DNA of 26,739 nucleotides from an uncultured Lachnospiraceae bacterium (GTDB lineage: Bacteria > Bacillota > Clostridia > Lachnospirales > Lachnospiraceae), in contig CAJUJG010000010.1 in NCBI GenBank assembly GCA_910586715.1, positions 62,751 to 89,489 of the forward strand, given 5' to 3'. Positions within the stretch are counted from its first letter, which is position 1. Every line of letters starts with the position of its first letter. This document shows, piece by piece, positions 7,625 through 14,402 of this stretch. The position numbers were made by a program, and so were the translations under genes. The notes below the pieces were generated by a model. The model ran no database searches. It worked only from the letters and a program-made list of their open reading frames with translations, and had not been told where the DNA came from.

Positions 7625-7828
7625 ATGGACGAGAAATCAATGATTGATGACCTTGTGGCACAGCTTGATGCCGGATTTTCCAAAGATAAGGCTGTGGGAC
7701 ATTTCAATGTGAATGTCAACGAAGGTTCTTCTACAAAAGAGGTTGAAACACTCGGATGTACAGACTGTTCCGCTAATCCGATGGCGTGCAGTGTTCCGAC
7801 ATTGCATGAAGGGTTAGACAAAGAATAA
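7625..7828 (+). CDS. Small radical-less paralogue of the PFL glycyl-radical domain with Cys-rich tail
   Basis: 67 residues, ATG at 7625, with AAAGG and AGGTG upstream. Residues 7-32 (IDDLVAQLDAGFSKDKAVGH, then FNVNVN) align with the start of the 79-residue protein encoded at 7975 (VDNLVSLLDGYATKGGHHLN, then VNV), the segment that precedes the radical loop in full-length PFL. After this the sequence departs: there is no RVSGYAV and hence no radical glycine. Instead there is a tail with Cys45, Cys48 and Cys55 (CTDCSANPMAC). It lies between the large subunit and the radical subunit of one operon. It may dock on the large subunit as a placeholder, chaperone or redox-sensitive cap; this is inference. 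A decayed duplicate is the alternative, but the intact start and ribosome site argue that it is made. Confidence 0.7.
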   Translation: MDEKSMIDDLVAQLDAGFSKDKAVGHFNVNVNEGSSTKEVETLGCTDCSANPMACSVPTLHEGLDKE

Positions 7829-7842
7829 AATTTAGGGAGGCG

Positions 7843-7935
7843 TATTCTAAGGCAGTAAATTGAATCAATTCGATTCAAACGCTGTCTTAGAGTATCAAAT
7901 CCTTACATGCATGCCTGTGTTTATACAGGCTTGCA
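7843..7935 (+). promoter_or_regulatory. Structured intercistronic RNA before the radical subunit gene
   Basis: A long nested hairpin: GTATTCTAAGGCAG (7842-7855) pairs with CTGTCTTAGAGTAT (7882-7895) with wobbles, enclosing TTGAATC (7860-7866) paired with GATTCAA (7872-7878). A second hairpin follows: TGCATGCCTGT (7908-7918) with ACAGGCTTGCA (7925-7935), one T-T mismatch. No T-run follows either, so they are not simple terminators. Such structures often protect or mark processing of the downstream mRNA, which here encodes only the radical subunit. Confidence 0.6.
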
Positions 7936-7974
7936 AACATAGCAGATTTCATAAAATTTTAGGAGGTATGAAAA

Positions 7975-8214
7975 ATGGACAACGCAGCACAGGTTGATAA
8001 CTTAGTATCTTTATTAGACGGTTATGCTACAAAGGGTGGACACCACCTTAATGTTAACGTATTGAACAGAGACACACTGTTAGATGCACAGAAGCATCCT
8101 GAGAATTATCCTCAGCTTACAATTCGTGTTTCTGGCTACGCTGTTAACTTCATCAAGTTGACACCGGAGCAGCAGGCAGATGTTATCTCTCGTACATTCC
8201 ATGAGGCAATCTAA
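7975..8214 (+). CDS. Stand-alone glycyl-radical domain of pyruvate formate-lyase (GrcA-like)
   Basis: 79 residues, ATG at 7975 with AGGAGG (7961-7966) eight bases upstream. The whole protein corresponds to the PFL C-terminus: VDNLVSLLDGYATKGGHHLN, NRDTLLDAQKHPENYPQL, then TIRVSGYAVNF with Gly54 as the glycine that carries the stored radical, and a terminal EQQADVISRTFH segment. In E. coli, YfiD/GrcA is a comparable spare part that rescues oxygen-cleaved PFL, but that host also has a full-length PFL. Here the operon's large subunit lacks this region, so the small protein appears to be an obligatory subunit. PflA (22227) would activate Gly54. Third gene of the operon, followed by a strong terminator. 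I leave the symbol empty because it is not GrcA in role. Confidence 0.9.
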   Translation: MDNAAQVDNLVSLLDGYATKGGHHLNVNVLNRDTLLDAQKHPENYPQLTIRVSGYAVNFIKLTPEQQADVISRTFHEAI

Positions 8215-8226
8215 TTGTAAATGAAT

Positions 8227-8272
8227 AAAAGCCGTTACTTTGTGATTAAAAACGCAGAGTAACGGCTTTTTT
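8227..8272 (+). terminator. Rho-independent terminator of the pfl operon
   Basis: AAAAGCCGTTACT (8227-8239) pairs with AGTAACGGCTTTT (8258-8270), with further pairing inside and a T-run at the 3' side. Confidence 0.9.
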
Positions 8273-8313
8273 GCATGGATGCTTTTTATATCAGTTCTTA
8301 TGTTTACAATGCA

Positions 8314-8342
8314 TTGTCTGTATTGTTTAGACATGATATAAT
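8314..8342 (+). promoter_or_regulatory. Sigma-A type promoter of the secreted glycosidase gene
   Basis: TTGTCT at 8314-8319 and a perfect TATAAT at 8337-8342 with a 17-base spacer, about 70 bases before the start codon and after the pfl terminator, so the gene is transcribed separately. Confidence 0.65.
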
Positions 8343-8411
8343 GTACAGTGTAAGTTAATACAACATGAATCTGTGTAAGGTGCAGATTACAAAACAAGAA
8401 AGAGGTGTTTT

Positions 8412-10028
8412 ATGCAAAAAGAACGGGGGACTAAAAAAACAAAACGGTGGGTGTCAGCAGTTCTGCTTGCAATGCTTTTGGCGGTATGTATTCCGGCAAT
8501 GGCATTTGCGGCAAACGTTACATTGACGATAAACAATTGCGTTATCGCAGGTAAGGATGTAACTGTGACGGTATCAGGCGCGCCGGCACAGGCGGCGGAC
8601 GGAATGTATTACTTGTTCGAATTGAAGCCATACGAAGAAGGAATCGGCGCGCGTCAGAATTACTGCGCGGCGGCTCCGGCAGCAGAGGCTGCAACATTTA
8701 CGACATCGCTTGATTTTAATACGGCAAATTCCAAATTGTATTCGCGCTTTGTAGTAGCGGTTTTGGAAAACGGTGTATTTGTTCCGGTCAGCAATGAGTC
8801 GTACATCACAAATCCGGAAGCAGTTGCAGCGAAGGCAACAGGCTATCCGGTGAGAAGCAAAAAGGGACTGACGGCAGATTGGCGGTATAGTACGGATTTG
8901 TCTGCGCTTGGCGCAGGTTTTGCTGCTTATGAGCTTGACATTAGCAGATTTTTAGCAGGTGGTGGAACGAACTATACTTATAATGGTAAATCATATAGCT
9001 TTAATTCTAGTGTTGTCAGTGAGTACGATATTGTTTGCAAAAAATTTGCAAACGAAGGCTGCAACGTGGTTATGATTATCAAGAACTCCTTTAATCCTGC
9101 AACGGCGGATACGATTGCGCCTTTGGGACGCGTGCCGGGCAAGAACTGCTATGCGATGAACGTGTCGGAGCAGGCGGGCGCAGAGAAAATTGCGGCGCTG
9201 ATGTCGTTTCTTGCAAACAGATATTCAGGCGGCAATGGAACCATTCACTCTTGGATTATCGGTAATGAAATCAATAACAATTCGCCGTGGCATTACGCGG
9301 GCAACATGGGAGAACAACAGTTCTCAGAGTATTATGCAAAAGAGTTCAGACTTTGCTATAATGCAATCAAGAGTCAGAATGCAGGCGCAAGAGTATTCAT
9401 CAATATTGACCAGCGTTGGACGCATACAGACGCGAACACGCTTGCATATAAGGGAAGGGACGTTTTAGACCATTTCGCACAGGCGATTAGTGCGACCGGA
9501 AATATTGACTGGGGATTATCAATCCACCCGCACCCGGTTCCGTTGTTTAACTGCCAGTTTTGGAATTTACCGCCCGGATATTCCGGAATGAGAAATCTTG
9601 TTGTTCATTCAGATGATACAAGAATGGTAAATCCGACAAACTTAGAGGTTGTTACGAACCATATGGCTCAGCCGTTCTTGCTTGCGCCAAGCGGCGCAGT
9701 ACGTCATATTCTGATTTCGGAAATGGGCTTTACATCGGCAAATCCGAGCCTGCCGACAGACCAAAATATTCAGGCGGCGGCAATGCAGTACGGATATAAG
9801 CTGGCTGCATCAAATCCGTTTATTGAAGGAATTGTCATTCACAGGCAGATTGACCACGCGTCTGAGGTTGCAAATGACGGTATGGCAGTTGGTATCAGGG
9901 ACGCCGGCGGAGCGCCGAAGGTATCGTTTAATATGTTCAAATTTATGGATACCGCCGATCCGACGTATGCGAACTTTGCACTGCCGTATATTGGCGCTAC
10001 AAGCTGGGCGGATGTTGGGTTGAATTAA
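8412..10028 (+). CDS. Secreted TIM-barrel glycosidase-like protein (DUF5722-like)
   Basis: 538 residues with a Sec signal peptide (KKTKRW, hydrophobic core, cleavage after AFA at about 33). Residues ~35-140 form a beta-rich N-terminal domain. The rest resembles the DUF5722 glycosyl-hydrolase-like family. WIIGNEINNN at 281-290 has Glu286 in the position of the acid/base of clan GH-A enzymes, and ILISEMGFTS at 433-442 has Glu437 as a likely nucleophile. Both motifs are typical of (beta/alpha)8 retaining glycosidases. There is no membrane anchor, sortase motif or SLH repeat, so it should be released. The substrate cannot be told from sequence. The gene is alone behind its own promoter. Family name moderately sure, glycosidase fold fairly sure. 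Confidence 0.75.
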   Translation: MQKERGTKKTKRWVSAVLLAMLLAVCIPAMAFAANVTLTINNCVIAGKDVTVTVSGAPAQAADGMYYLFELKPYEEGIGARQNYCAAAPAAEAATFTTSLDFNTANSKLYSRFVVAVLENGVFVPVSNESYITNPEAVAAKATGYPVRSKKGLTADWRYSTDLSALGAGFAAYELDISRFLAGGGTNYTYNGKSYSFNSSVVSEYDIVCKKFANEGCNVVMIIKNSFNPATADTIAPLGRVPGKNCYAMNVSEQAGAEKIAALMSFLANRYSGGNGTIHSWIIGNEINNNSPWHYAGNMGEQQFSEYYAKEFRLCYNAIKSQNAGARVFINIDQRWTHTDANTLAYKGRDVLDHFAQAISATGNIDWGLSIHPHPVPLFNCQFWNLPPGYSGMRNLVVHSDDTRMVNPTNLEVVTNHMAQPFLLAPSGAVRHILISEMGFTSANPSLPTDQNIQAAAMQYGYKLAASNPFIEGIVIHRQIDHASEVANDGMAVGIRDAGGAPKVSFNMFKFMDTADPTYANFALPYIGATSWADVGLN

Positions 10029-10032
10029 AGAA

Positions 10033-10063
10033 TAGGAAAATAGTAGAACTTTTCTTTCCTATA
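10033..10063 (+). terminator. Possible 3' hairpin between converging genes
   Basis: ATAGGAAA (10033-10040) pairs with TTTCCTAT (10056-10063) just after the glycosidase stop codon. No clear T-run follows, so it is a weak terminator candidate. Confidence 0.3.
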
Positions 10064-10090
10064 GAAGCTGATTTTAGGTGGATTGAGAAA

Positions 10091-10333
10091 TTAAGAACGC
10101 CGGGAAGCTGCAAAAACATTATGTTTTGCATGCTTCATACGAAGACCTCTCACAAAATCTACATCATCCATTAGCCGTCTTACAGCCACATTGACAAGCA
10201 TCTCAACAGATACCGAGTATTCAGCTGACAGCGTGTTTAACCTGTCATACAGTATAGCCTCTGTAAGCGGAACACTAAAACTTTCCTTTACATTATTACA
10301 TTCATCTTTTGTATATTTATTTTCCGTATTCAT
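10091..10333 (-). CDS. Small ribbon-helix-helix-like protein of unknown role
   Basis: 80 residues. The ATG at 10333 is preferred over an upstream in-frame start at 10363 because GAGGAGG lies seven bases before it. After a polar N-terminus, residues ~20-60 read FSVPLTEAILYDRLNTLSAE then YSVSVEMLVNVAVRRLMDDV, a strand-helix-helix pattern like CopG/RHH DNA-binding proteins, often antitoxins or plasmid and transposon repressors. No partner toxin is adjacent; the flanks are a glycosidase gene and degenerate sequence. The hairpin at 10353-10387 lies upstream in its leader or promoter region. Being an orphan remnant of a lost element is possible. Confidence 0.6.
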   Translation of the reverse strand: MNTENKYTKDECNNVKESFSVPLTEAILYDRLNTLSAEYSVSVEMLVNVAVRRLMDDVDFVRGLRMKHAKHNVFAASRRS

Positions 10334-10352
10334 TTTAAACCTCCTCGAAACA

Positions 10353-10388
10353 CAAATCCCCACACCATAACTGGTGCGGGGATTTTAT
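10353..10388. other. Strong GC-rich hairpin upstream of the RHH-like gene
   Basis: AAATCCCCACACCA pairs with TGGTGCGGGGATTT around a four-base loop, with one mismatch. On the plus strand it ends in TTTTATC, so it could be a weak terminator for plus-strand transcription. On the minus strand it sits just before the ribosome site of the gene starting at 10333. Confidence 0.5.
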
Positions 10389-10570
10389 CATAATATTCAT
10401 TTTTAATTTCGCTAAATCTTTCAGTGTTCCCTTTCCAGTCTAACATGGTTTCTCATTTGCTCCATGAAACGCCCTCGCTGGAGCTTTTCGATTCTTCACA
10501 TATTTCTGTATGTGCTCATGCAGCTTCTGTCTTTATTCGTAAGTTTTAACAGCCCCAGCATGTAACTTAT

Positions 10571-10732
10571 TTACTCTTGCTGTTGCTTTCTATCACGCAC
10601 TGTGCTGACCGCCCTCGATTTGCGGTAGTTGACGTATGACTTCGAAAAGGATTATGTCTTAGATACCTCGTCCTGCTCTGTCCGTTTGTATGTGTCGGGA
10701 AAATTGGCAACAAGCGTGTCAAGTTTCCGCAT
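10571..10732 (-). pseudogene. Decayed ORF with an internal stop
   Basis: From an ATG at 10732 the minus strand reads MRKLDTLVANFPDTYKRTEQ and continues to a TAA at 10652-10654. The same frame resumes as SFSKSYVNYRKSRAVSTVRD and ends at 10571. Composition on both sides of the stop looks protein-like. I do not recognise the family. The rest of 10389-10570 shows no intact gene on either strand. This stretch abuts the truncated acetyltransferase, so both may be remains of a larger rearrangement. Confidence 0.35.
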
Positions 10733-10737
10733 GACTT

Positions 10738-11148
10738 ATGAAATTTCTTTTCAATAGTGCAAATCATGCGTTGGATTCACTCAGCACATATCCGTTTCCA
10801 CTTTTTTCTGAAGAATGGGGACTTGAGCCAAAGAATGTCGCTGAAAGCTGGGATAACAAGGGGGACATTATTATTGGCAACGATGTATGGATTGGGTTTG
10901 AAGCGGTTATTCTCGCAGGTGTTACGATTGGCGACGGAGCAATTGTTGATGCGCGCGCGGTTGTCACCAAAGATGTCGCGCCCTATACTATTGTCGGCGG
11001 CGTTCCGGCAAAACCAATCAGAAAACGCTTTGATGCGCAGACAGTAAAAGCGCTTTTGGAAATGAGGTGGTGGGATTGGGACGAGGAAAGAATTGCCCAA
11101 AATATTGAGGCAATCAAATCCGGTTGCATAGCATTGCTTCGTGTCTGA
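10738..11148 (+). pseudogene. 5'-truncated CatB/Vat-type (xenobiotic) acetyltransferase
   Basis: 136 codons corresponding to the C-terminal two thirds of hexapeptide-repeat acetyltransferases related to chloramphenicol (CatB) and streptogramin (Vat) acetyltransferases: NSANHALDSLSTYPFPLF, the left-handed beta-helix core GDIIIGNDVWIGFEAVILAG, VTIGDGAIVDARAVVTKDV, PYTIVGGVPAKPIRKRF and the WWDWDEERI tail. Family members have about 205-215 residues. The first ~80 are absent, and homology begins abruptly at about 10738, where the flanking sequence is unrelated. The catalytic His of the family (NANH region) survives as His in SANH, but the missing repeats should abolish folding. No ribosome site fits the chance ATG at 10738. 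Confidence 0.8.
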
Positions 11149-11359
11149 AACGTCTTTGTTTTAATGCAAAAAAAGACGGGTTGTGGGTGCGGACATTTTC
11201 TTGGATTATATCCTTATGCTCTGTCAGCAGTGCCAACAGGTATCCGGCGGGTAGGAGTAGAAACCCAATTTATAGTAGTTGCGCGGCATGGCGTTTTAGT
11301 GTAAACTGTAAAGGAAAATAGCATAAATAAGGATTGTTAATTCGGAAAGGGTATAAATA
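11149..11359 (+). other. Gene-free stretch before the muramidase gene
   Basis: No intact gene seen. Minus-strand frames around 11175-11270 read like protein for short runs (for example YNPRKCPHPQP) but contain stops, so this may be more degenerate sequence continuing the decayed region. A promoter for the gene at 11360 must lie here but has no clear consensus. Confidence 0.4.
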
Positions 11360-12526
11360 ATGGATACTATGAAACAAAGGAGACGTATGCCACGGCAGGG
11401 CAGAGGCGGCAACATGGTTATTATCGTACTGCTTTTGATTACAACAGTAATATCCGCAACGCTTGCGGCAGTGTTTGGAATAGGGTATGTGCAGGGAAAT
11501 CAGGAGAGAGGAGCGCTTGTTGCAGAATATGAGGCGCGGATTGCGCAGCTTGAGGCGGCAGAGCCTGCAAATTCCAACAGTTTGGAGGTGCCGGAGGCGG
11601 ACACAGATACGACATCAAAAGAGTATGTCGAAGTTATGGGAGACGGCGAAAATGCAATTGACATCAGCGCGCTGCTTCAAGACAAGGAAGATGAGCTGGA
11701 AGCGTCGATTAAGGAGCGCATGAAAGAGCTTGTCATGGCGGAAGACGGCAGCCCTCTGAAAATGCTGCGTTCGTTTTTTCCGGAAAATCTGATTTACGCC
11801 GATAAAGACGAGTATGTGTTTGCGCCTGTTCTTGACGGAGTGAAAAAGCACAATTACTTAGAGGAAAATTTCGTGGAAACGGACGATGGAGAGATGCAGT
11901 ACATAGAAAACGGCACGGTTGTTTCACACAAGGGGATTGACGTGTCGAAGTATCAGGGCGACATTGACTGGGCAGCGGTGGCATCGGACGGTGTGGAGTA
12001 TGCCTTTGTGCGGCTTGGACTGCGTGGGTACGGCTCGGGGAAGCTGGTGCTTGACGAGTATTTTGACCAAAATATGCGCGGTGCAGATGCAGCGGGAATT
12101 AAGACGGGCGTCTATTTCTTCACGCAGGCAATAACCGTTGAGGAGGCAGTTGAGGAGGCGGATTATGTGCTTGATAACATTAAGGACTATAATGTGTCCT
12201 ACCCGATTGTGTTTGACGTGGAAATGATTGTCAACGATGATGGCAGGGCAAATGAGCTTTCGCAGAAAGACCGCACGGACATTGCAATTGCATTTTGCGA
12301 TAAAATCAAGGCAGCGGGCTATACGCCGATGATTTATGGCAATGTGAAATGTTTCACGAAGATGCTGGATATGACACGGCTCAATGATTATGAAAAGTGG
12401 TATGCTTTTTATGATGATTATATGTATATGCCGTACGAAGTGGGAATTTGGCAGTACACGGAAAAGGGAAAGGTAGCAGGAATCAATACGGGCGTTGACC
12501 TTAATATTTCTTATAAAGAATATTAG
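11360..12526 (+). CDS. Membrane-anchored GH25 muramidase (lysozyme)
   Basis: 388 residues. A basic N-terminus is followed by one transmembrane segment at ~19-45 (signal anchor, catalytic part outside), then an acidic, Gln/Glu-rich stalk likely to form coiled coil (~48-130). The catalytic GH25 domain occupies ~188-388 and begins with HKGIDVSKYQGDIDW (Asp194). YPIVFDVEMI holds Asp286 and Glu288, the DxE pair of GH25 N-acetylmuramidases, and the domain closes with GIWQYTEKGKVAGINTGVDL. GH25 enzymes cleave the beta-1,4 bond between MurNAc and GlcNAc in peptidoglycan. Here the enzyme is anchored rather than secreted, which suits local wall remodelling. The sirtuin gene follows 39 bases later and is probably co-transcribed. 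Confidence 0.9.
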   Translation: MDTMKQRRRMPRQGRGGNMVIIVLLLITTVISATLAAVFGIGYVQGNQERGALVAEYEARIAQLEAAEPANSNSLEVPEADTDTTSKEYVEVMGDGENAIDISALLQDKEDELEASIKERMKELVMAEDGSPLKMLRSFFPENLIYADKDEYVFAPVLDGVKKHNYLEENFVETDDGEMQYIENGTVVSHKGIDVSKYQGDIDWAAVASDGVEYAFVRLGLRGYGSGKLVLDEYFDQNMRGADAAGIKTGVYFFTQAITVEEAVEEADYVLDNIKDYNVSYPIVFDVEMIVNDDGRANELSQKDRTDIAIAFCDKIKAAGYTPMIYGNVKCFTKMLDMTRLNDYEKWYAFYDDYMYMPYEVGIWQYTEKGKVAGINTGVDLNISYKEY

Positions 12527-12565
12527 ATATAAAGATTATACGTTGGGAAAGGAGTGCTTTGTGAA

Positions 12566-13291
12566 ATGAATGAGGGAATCGAAAAGCTGCAGAAAATGAT
12601 TGACGAAAGTGAGCGGATTGTGTTTTTTGGAGGCGCGGGCGTTTCAACGGAGAGCGGCATTCCAGACTTTCGGAGTGTGGACGGACTTTATAATCAGAAG
12701 TATGATTATCCGCCTGAGACCATTTTAAGTCATACCTTTTATATGAAAAGACCGGACGAATTTTTCCGGTTTTACAGGGACAAGATGCTGCTTACCGACG
12801 CGAAACCGAACGCAGCGCATGTTGCGCTTGCGAAGCTTGAGGAGGCGGGGAAACTTACGGCGGTTGTGACGCAGAATATTGACGGGCTTCATCAGTCGGC
12901 GGGGAGCAAAAAGGTTTTTGAGCTGCATGGCAGCGTGTTAAGAAATTATTGTGAAAAATGTCACAAGTTTTATGATATTGATGCCATTCTGAATTCTTCA
13001 GGGGTGCCTTCCTGCGAGTGCGGCGGCAGGATTAAGCCGGACGTAGTGCTCTACGAGGAGGGGCTTGACCAAAATACGCTGTCGGGCGCGGTGCGGGCAA
13101 TCAGTGAGGCGGATATGCTCATTATCGGCGGAACGTCGCTTGCGGTTTATCCTGCGGCGGGGCTGATTGATTATTATCGTGGAAATAAGCTTGTGCTGAT
13201 TAACAAGACACCGACGGCGCGCGATACAATGGCGAATTTGGTAATTACCGACAGTATCGGCGAGGTATTTTCGCAGATTAAGACAGCGTGA
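12566..13291 (+). CDS. cobB: NAD-dependent protein deacetylase, sirtuin family
   Basis: 241 residues from ATG 12566. A GTG at 12554 in the same frame overlaps the AAAGGAG ribosome site, so the later start is more likely. Sirtuin motifs are complete: the NAD-binding GGAGVSTESGIPDFRS (22-37), TQNIDGLHQSAG, catalytic His121 in LHGS, zinc ligands Cys129, Cys132, Cys150 and Cys152 (YCEKC and CEC, the last pair closer than usual with one residue between), and GGTSLAVYPA. The enzyme removes acyl groups from lysines using NAD+, for example on acetyl-CoA synthetase and central-metabolism enzymes. A perfect 8-bp inverted repeat (13289-13306) covers its stop codon. Confidence 0.93.
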   Translation: MNEGIEKLQKMIDESERIVFFGGAGVSTESGIPDFRSVDGLYNQKYDYPPETILSHTFYMKRPDEFFRFYRDKMLLTDAKPNAAHVALAKLEEAGKLTAVVTQNIDGLHQSAGSKKVFELHGSVLRNYCEKCHKFYDIDAILNSSGVPSCECGGRIKPDVVLYEEGLDQNTLSGAVRAISEADMLIIGGTSLAVYPAAGLIDYYRGNKLVLINKTPTARDTMANLVITDSIGEVFSQIKTA

Positions 13292-13320
13292 AATTGAAAT
13301 TTCACACATCCTGATTTGCA

Positions 13321-13338
13321 CGCCCGCTAAAGCGGGCG
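13321..13338. other. GC-rich perfect hairpin after cobB
   Basis: CGCCCGCTAAAGCGGGCG, a 7-bp stem with a TAAA loop. No T-run follows, so it is more likely an attenuating or processing hairpin than a terminator. Confidence 0.5.
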
Positions 13339-13384
13339 GATGGGAGTTAGCGTGAAACCGATTAAGGTAACACGGAGGATTATA

Positions 13385-13750
13385 ATGAAAAAACGAATCA
13401 TAGGTTATCGCATGAAAATTGATATGCTACTAGCGCAGCCGCCAAAGGACGCGGATTGGAAACTGGTTTTGCAGGAGCATCTGACACAAGTGTCATTTTT
13501 TCAGCATGAACGTCTGATTCACTTGATTGTTACCGTAACGTTTGCAATTTTGACAACGATTGCATTGGCGATTTACTGTATTGCGGAGTACATACCGATT
13601 TTGGTATTAATAGCGTTGCTTTTGATACTGCTAATTCCGTATATCGGGCATTATTACACGTTGGAAAATGAGGTGCAGAAAATGTATCGGCAGTATGATG
13701 AGATACTGCACAGAGTAAAGGATGATAAGAGGACGCGGTATGGAATATGA
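13385..13750 (+). CDS. Small two-helix membrane protein of unknown function
   Basis: 121 residues. ATG 13385 has GGAGG five bases upstream; an in-frame ATG at 13340 lies inside the hairpin tail and lacks a ribosome site. A polar N-terminal ~42 residues is followed by two hydrophobic helices at ~44-66 and ~68-86 (VTFAILTTIALAIYCIAEYI, then ILVLIALLLILLIPYI) and a charged C-terminal helix (LENEVQKMYRQYDEILHRVK). No catalytic motif is seen. The stop overlaps the start of the DUF951 gene by 11 bases, so the two are translationally coupled. I know no function. Confidence 0.75.
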   Translation: MKKRIIGYRMKIDMLLAQPPKDADWKLVLQEHLTQVSFFQHERLIHLIVTVTFAILTTIALAIYCIAEYIPILVLIALLLILLIPYIGHYYTLENEVQKMYRQYDEILHRVKDDKRTRYGI

Positions 13751-13931
13751 AGTAGGTGACATTGTAAAATTGAAAAAAAAGCATCCGTGCGGCAGCTTTG
13801 ACTGGGAAATTCTGCGCGTCGGTGCGGATTTCCGGCTCAAATGTACGGGCTGCGGACATCAGATAATGCTTCCGCGCCGTCAGGTTGAGAAGAGTACAAA
13901 GCAATTGTCAAAGCGCCAGCAGGAGCAGTGA
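13740..13931 (+). CDS. DUF951 (YyzM-like) small protein
   Basis: 63 residues: MEYEVGDIVKLKKKHPCGSF, DWEILRVGADFRLKCTGCGH and QIMLPRRQVEK are the conserved DUF951 pattern. CTGCGH and HPCGS supply Cys and His residues that could bind metal. The fold is probably a small beta barrel. DUF951 genes commonly sit just before rpsF in Firmicutes, as here; their function is unknown. The start at 13740 lies inside the end of the previous gene (11-base overlap), with AAGAGGA upstream as a ribosome site. Confidence 0.85.
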   Translation: MEYEVGDIVKLKKKHPCGSFDWEILRVGADFRLKCTGCGHQIMLPRRQVEKSTKQLSKRQQEQ

Positions 13932-13964
13932 GTGGAAAAATTCTAAGAAAATACTGGCAAAGAC

Positions 13965-13993
13965 TTGCAAAAAGATACAAGCTATGGTATCAT
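13965..13993 (+). promoter_or_regulatory. Sigma-A type promoter of the rpsF-ssb-rpsR operon
   Basis: TTGCAA at 13965-13970 and TATCAT at 13988-13993, 17 bases apart, about 75 bases before rpsF. Confidence 0.6.
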
Positions 13994-14021
13994 AATTCCT
14001 CGTGATATATAAAAAATCCTT

Positions 14022-14053
14022 GCTTTTCCGATAAGGGGAAAGGCCAGAGACCA
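14022..14053 (+). promoter_or_regulatory. Possible S6:S18-binding leader of rpsF
   Basis: CTTTTCC and GGGGAAAG form a 7-bp hairpin with CCGATAAGG at the apex. S6:S18 binding sites in rpsF leaders are known to use a hairpin with an exposed CCG, and both proteins are encoded in this operon. The match is by eye only. Confidence 0.35.
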
Positions 14054-14068
14054 AAAGGAGGTAACAAG

Positions 14069-14359
14069 ATGAACAAATATGAATTAGCCGTTGTTGTCAG
14101 CGCGAAGCTTGAGGACGATGACAGAGCAGCTACCGTCGAGAAAGTGAAAAACATGATTACAAAGCACGGCGGTACAATCACAAACGTAGATGAGTGGGGT
14201 AAGAAGAGACTTGCTTACGAAGTACGTAAGATGAAGGAAGCTTTCTACTATTTCATTCAGTTTGATGGCGAATCAGATGTTCCGGCAGAAGTTGAGTCAA
14301 GAATTCGTCTCAACGAGAATGTTGTCAGATATTTGTGCGTTAGACAGGACGAGGAATAG
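14069..14359 (+). CDS. rpsF: 30S ribosomal protein S6
   Basis: 96 residues, the usual length of bacterial S6: MNKYELAVVVSAKLEDDDRA at the start, DEWGKKRLAYEVRKMKEAFY in the middle (the classic G-K-R-LAY motif), and RLNENVVRYLCVRQDEE at the end. S6 pairs with S18 on the platform of the small subunit. AAAGGAGG lies upstream. First gene of rpsF-ssb-rpsR, an order conserved across Firmicutes. Confidence 0.97.
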   Translation: MNKYELAVVVSAKLEDDDRAATVEKVKNMITKHGGTITNVDEWGKKRLAYEVRKMKEAFYYFIQFDGESDVPAEVESRIRLNENVVRYLCVRQDEE

Positions 14360-14402
14360 AAAATACGCAGATAGGACTGCGTATCGTGGGAGAACTTAAA
14401 AT

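Noticed and set aside
10567..10767. Minus-strand 66-codon frame
   Set aside because: A different frame, starting upstream of the ATG at 10732, gives more protein-like sequence on both sides of a stop; this one looks like a chance opening.
11124..11321. Plus-strand frame of 65 codons after the truncated acetyltransferase
   Set aside because: No ribosome site, no recognisable motif; overlaps the acetyltransferase remnant and degenerate sequence.
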